A program made the position numbers and the translations under genes. 7,712 bases of DNA from assembly GCA_002781265.1 (NCBI GenBank), contig PETS01000017.1, forward strand, positions 1 to 7,712, written 5' to 3'. The notes under the pieces are model-generated. The model saw nothing but the letters and a program-made list of their open reading frames with translations. It was not told the origin of the DNA and ran no database searches. This document shows, piece by piece, positions 6,476-7,712 of this stretch. The stretch's first letter is position 1. Each line of letters begins with the position of its first letter. The stretch comes from Candidatus Falkowbacteria bacterium CG02_land_8_20_14_3_00_36_14. Lineage in GTDB: Bacteria > Patescibacteriota > Patescibacteriia > Patescibacteriales > UM-FILTER-36-11.

Positions 6476-6654
6476 CCGTCATCCTGAGCCAAAGGCGAAG
6501 CCTACCTGCTCGCCTCACTGAAGCTATGGCGAAGCGGGCCGGCAGGCAGGGATCTCGTTTTCACATGCCCTGTCCGTTTTACCACGGGATTCTTCACTCC
6601 ACCGCCTAAATTTTTGCTCCGCAAAAATTTTGGCGGGCTCATTCAGAATGACGG
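6476..6654. repeat. MITE-like non-coding element with terminal inverted repeats
   Basis: The 275-base gap between the two pseudopilin genes holds a roughly 179-base block visibly richer in G and C than its surroundings. Its ends are inverted copies: CCGTCATCCTGA (6476-6487) against the complement of TCAGAATGACGG (6643-6654), 11 of 12 matching. Inside are GGCGAAGC repeated near 6493 and 6528, partly complementary CTGCTCGCC/GGCGAAGCGGG segments, and a long perfect-but-one hairpin near the right end. It has no sizeable reading frame on either strand and no obvious target duplication. The appearance is that of a small non-autonomous mobile element or REP-like repeat; only a genome-wide copy count can confirm this. 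Confidence 0.6.
6602..6636. repeat. 16-bp hairpin inside the MITE-like element
   Basis: CCGCCTAAATTTTTGC (6602-6617) and GCAAAAATTTTGGCGG (6621-6636) are complementary at 15 of 16 positions around the loop TCC. The stem has GC-rich ends and an AT-rich middle. No T-run follows on either strand, so it does not look like a normal intrinsic terminator. It could fold in RNA reading through from the GspH-like gene toward the PilV-like gene. Confidence 0.75.
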
Positions 6655-6685
6655 ATAGCAGAATTAAAATTATAAATAATATTTC

Positions 6686-7240
6686 CTACTGCGCTTCCAC
6701 CAGGCCGAAAGAATTGACTATGACATCTTTTGCATTAACGCCGTCGGTTAATTTTATAGTCGCTGAAGTAACGGGTGTAAACAAATCTTGTGTAATAACC
6801 GTATCCGGATTAGGCGGAATAAAAAGAATGTCATAACGGCTTACCGCGCCCGGCGGGGAAATAGTGATACCTTTGGTCAGTATGATAATCTTACTTTCCT
6901 CAAGGTTGTCATAAATGTTATTGCTATTTAAATCGGCAAAAATAATATATTGATCATTGTTTGCCGTATCTATATACACACCCCAACCCTTAGGCGTGGT
7001 CGGCGAAGAGCCGAACTTGGCCAGCCCCAGCGCCTGGTTTTGCGCCAATCTGGCGTCGGAAATTAATTTCTGGGCGGATATGCTTACTTCGTTTTTCTGG
7101 CTGATGTTTCTATAATCAATTACAAAAATTACGGAAAGCAGCATAATAATAAAAATACTGGTCAATAACTCCAGTAAGGTAAACCCCGTTGAATTTCCGT
7201 TCTTATTGGAAAGTGGCAATGCTTTTTTATTATAATCCAT
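6686..7240 (-). CDS. GspH/FimT-like pseudopilin
   Basis: This is a minor pseudopilin of the same secretion/pilus machine as its downstream neighbour. The leader of 19 residues ends ...NGNSTG, with cleavage expected before Phe20 and Glu24 at mature +5 (FTLLELL). The hydrophobic helix spans about 20-42. The section VSISAQKLISDARLAQNQAL (52-71) and the final VNSFGLVEA (175-183) follow the GspH/FimT pattern. FADLNSNNIYDNLEE (101-115), with D103, N105, N107, D111 and E114/E115, resembles the acidic, possibly calcium-binding loop common in this family. The 184 residues are normal for the family. No Shine-Dalgarno precedes ATG 7240. The gene lies 94 bases after the PKD-like gene in the same direction. 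The palindrome in that gap may control it. Confidence 0.88.
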   Translation of the reverse strand: MDYNKKALPLSNKNGNSTGFTLLELLTSIFIIMLLSVIFVIDYRNISQKNEVSISAQKLISDARLAQNQALGLAKFGSSPTTPKGWGVYIDTANNDQYIIFADLNSNNIYDNLEESKIIILTKGITISPPGAVSRYDILFIPPNPDTVITQDLFTPVTSATIKLTDGVNAKDVIVNSFGLVEAQ

Positions 7241-7247
7241 TGTTAAA

Positions 7248-7253
7248 ATTTTA
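7248..7253 (-). promoter_or_regulatory. Weak candidate -10 for the GspH-like gene
   Basis: TAAAAT on the - strand ends seven bases before ATG 7240, again the spacing expected for a leaderless transcript. No convincing -35 is present, and the region is so AT-rich that chance is likely. It is listed because the distance repeats what is seen at proB, proC and the PilV-like gene. Confidence 0.25.
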
Positions 7254-7284
7254 ATAACAAAGTTTTATCGGAAATTAGGGAACA

Positions 7285-7330
7285 GGACATCCGATGTCCA
7301 CTTGGACATCGGATGTCCAAAATGTCCAAA
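7285..7330. repeat. Nested palindrome with repeated GGACATC/GATGTCC half-sites
   Basis: GGACATCCGATGTCC (7285-7299) and GGACATCGGATGTCC (7304-7318) are perfect reverse complements around the spacer ACTT. Each arm is itself a 7+1+7 palindrome, giving four identical half-sites. A fifth imperfect one, AATGTCC, follows at 7321-7327 as part of a direct repeat of ATGTCCAAA (7313-7321 and 7322-7330). It lies between the PKD-like gene and the GspH-like gene. The 15-bp hairpin could form in RNA, but no T-run follows on the - strand (TGTTCCC comes next), so it is not a standard terminator. Repeated dimer-type half-sites upstream of a gene would also suit a regulator binding site. Confidence 0.8.
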
Positions 7331-7334
7331 ATTA

Positions 7335-7712
7335 TTATCTGGTTTCTATCCAGGAGGGCAATTTCTTGTTTACTTCCACCACCGCCGTGGAAGTGCAAGT
7401 GTATAAATCCGAATCCGTAACTGCCACATAAACATAGCGCGTGTTTTCGGTGCTGAATACCACAATCGGGCTGGAGGAAGCAAATGTAGTCGGGGGTGCA
7501 AATGTGGTATTTGCATCTGGATTTCCGCCCACCTCAAAAGTCCAATTCCAAAGGCAATTTGTTTCATCACAAGTAGTCGGTGAAGTATTGGGATTAGCGA
7601 AAGTATAATAACTGCTAGTGGCGTTGAATTTTATCTGCTCATCCTGGCTTACCCGGCCCAAATAATCTGCCGGGTTGCCTACGTTCGGAAATTCATGTAA
7701 ATAAGTGATAAA
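7335..7712 (-). CDS. C-terminal part of a PKD/Ig-like surface protein (partial)
   Basis: The frame is open to the right edge, so 125 residues of a longer protein are visible and its start lies outside the window. The sequence FITYLHEFPNVGN...KFNATSSYYTF...NWTFEVGGNP...RYVYVAVTDSDLYTCTSTAVVEV reads like a PKD/Ig-type beta-sandwich, with alternating hydrophobic strands and a final V-x-V-x-D strand. It ends LPSWIETR, a tail of a kind I associate with PKD-domain proteins beside pilin genes in Parcubacteria-like genomes (recalled, not checked). Three cysteines (TCDETNC and YTC) could form disulfides outside the membrane. An internal TTG at 7661 could be mistaken for a start. Its place upstream of two pseudopilins suggests an extracellular adhesin or pilus-tip-associated role, which is inference. 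Confidence 0.65.
   Translation of the reverse strand, partial: FITYLHEFPNVGNPADYLGRVSQDEQIKFNATSSYYTFANPNTSPTTCDETNCLWNWTFEVGGNPDANTTFAPPTTFASSSPIVVFSTENTRYVYVAVTDSDLYTCTSTAVVEVNKKLPSWIETR

Noticed and set aside
6630..6836. A 68-codon + strand frame across the repeat end and the GspH-like gene
   Set aside because: It starts in the repeat and is antisense to the conserved pseudopilin C-terminus; no Shine-Dalgarno or domain.
7285..7318. The palindrome as an intrinsic terminator of the PKD-like gene
   Set aside because: On the - strand no T-run follows the hairpin; the next bases are TGTTCCC.
7285..7330. A CRISPR array
   Set aside because: The repeated unit is palindromic and nearly contiguous, with no regular unique spacers and no cas genes.
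7370..7570. A 66-codon - strand frame inside the PKD-like gene
   Set aside because: It is the other frame of the same strand; the PKD-like frame is open across the whole region and has family-like sequence.
1..7712. Alternative genetic code (UGA as glycine or tryptophan)
   Set aside because: The confident genes read without in-frame TGA under the standard code, so recoding is not needed to explain anything, including the proB break.
1..7712. tRNA or other stable RNA genes in the gaps
   Set aside because: No T-arm-like GTTCGAA or cloverleaf pattern was found by eye in any gap; a covariance-model scan could still find a small RNA.

Overview
The window is low-GC bacterial DNA with compact genes. 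The gene families and pilin style suggest a Candidate Phyla Radiation (Patescibacteria, Parcubacteria-like) genome. The evidence is an archaeal/eukaryote-type prolyl-tRNA synthetase with a C-terminal zinc domain, short pseudopilins of the 'AQEGLELARNIRDKNW' kind, a PKD-like protein ending in 'LPSWIE', and genes that appear to be transcribed without a 5' leader. This assignment is inference; the window contains no rRNA or other phylogenetic marker. All full-length genes are read with the standard code, with no sign of UGA recoding.

Left half (1-4974) is a proline island. proB (glutamate 5-kinase, + strand) carries a one-base frameshift near its 5' end. It converges on a proC-proA operon (- strand), with a hairpin terminator between them. 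proS (prolyl-tRNA synthetase, + strand) diverges from proC. Together these encode glutamate -> glutamyl-5-phosphate -> glutamate semialdehyde/P5C -> proline -> Pro-tRNA, so synthesis and use of one amino acid are clustered, with proB's integrity in doubt.

Middle (4975-5853): 22 bases after proS lies a SPASM-type radical SAM gene. It keeps its CxxxCxxC motif and all SPASM cysteines but has lost roughly a third of the expected length, in the middle of the radical SAM barrel. Its stop codon directly follows a perfect Shine-Dalgarno sequence that leads into a nine-codon reading frame, and a strong intrinsic terminator follows.

Right half (5854-7712, all - strand) is a type IV pilus/type II secretion-like pseudopilin cluster. 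In transcription order it holds the C-terminal part of a PKD/Ig-like surface protein cut by the window edge, a GspH/FimT-like pseudopilin, and a PilV/GspI-like pseudopilin. The first gap holds a striking nested palindrome. The second holds a GC-richer, MITE-like element with terminal inverted repeats and a long internal hairpin.

Two initiation modes seem to coexist. proS, the radical SAM gene and the micro-ORF have clear Shine-Dalgarno sequences. proB, proC and, less certainly, the two pseudopilin genes have a -10 hexamer ending 6-8 bases before the ATG and no Shine-Dalgarno, as expected for leaderless mRNAs. No tRNA, rRNA, CRISPR array or transposase gene was seen.
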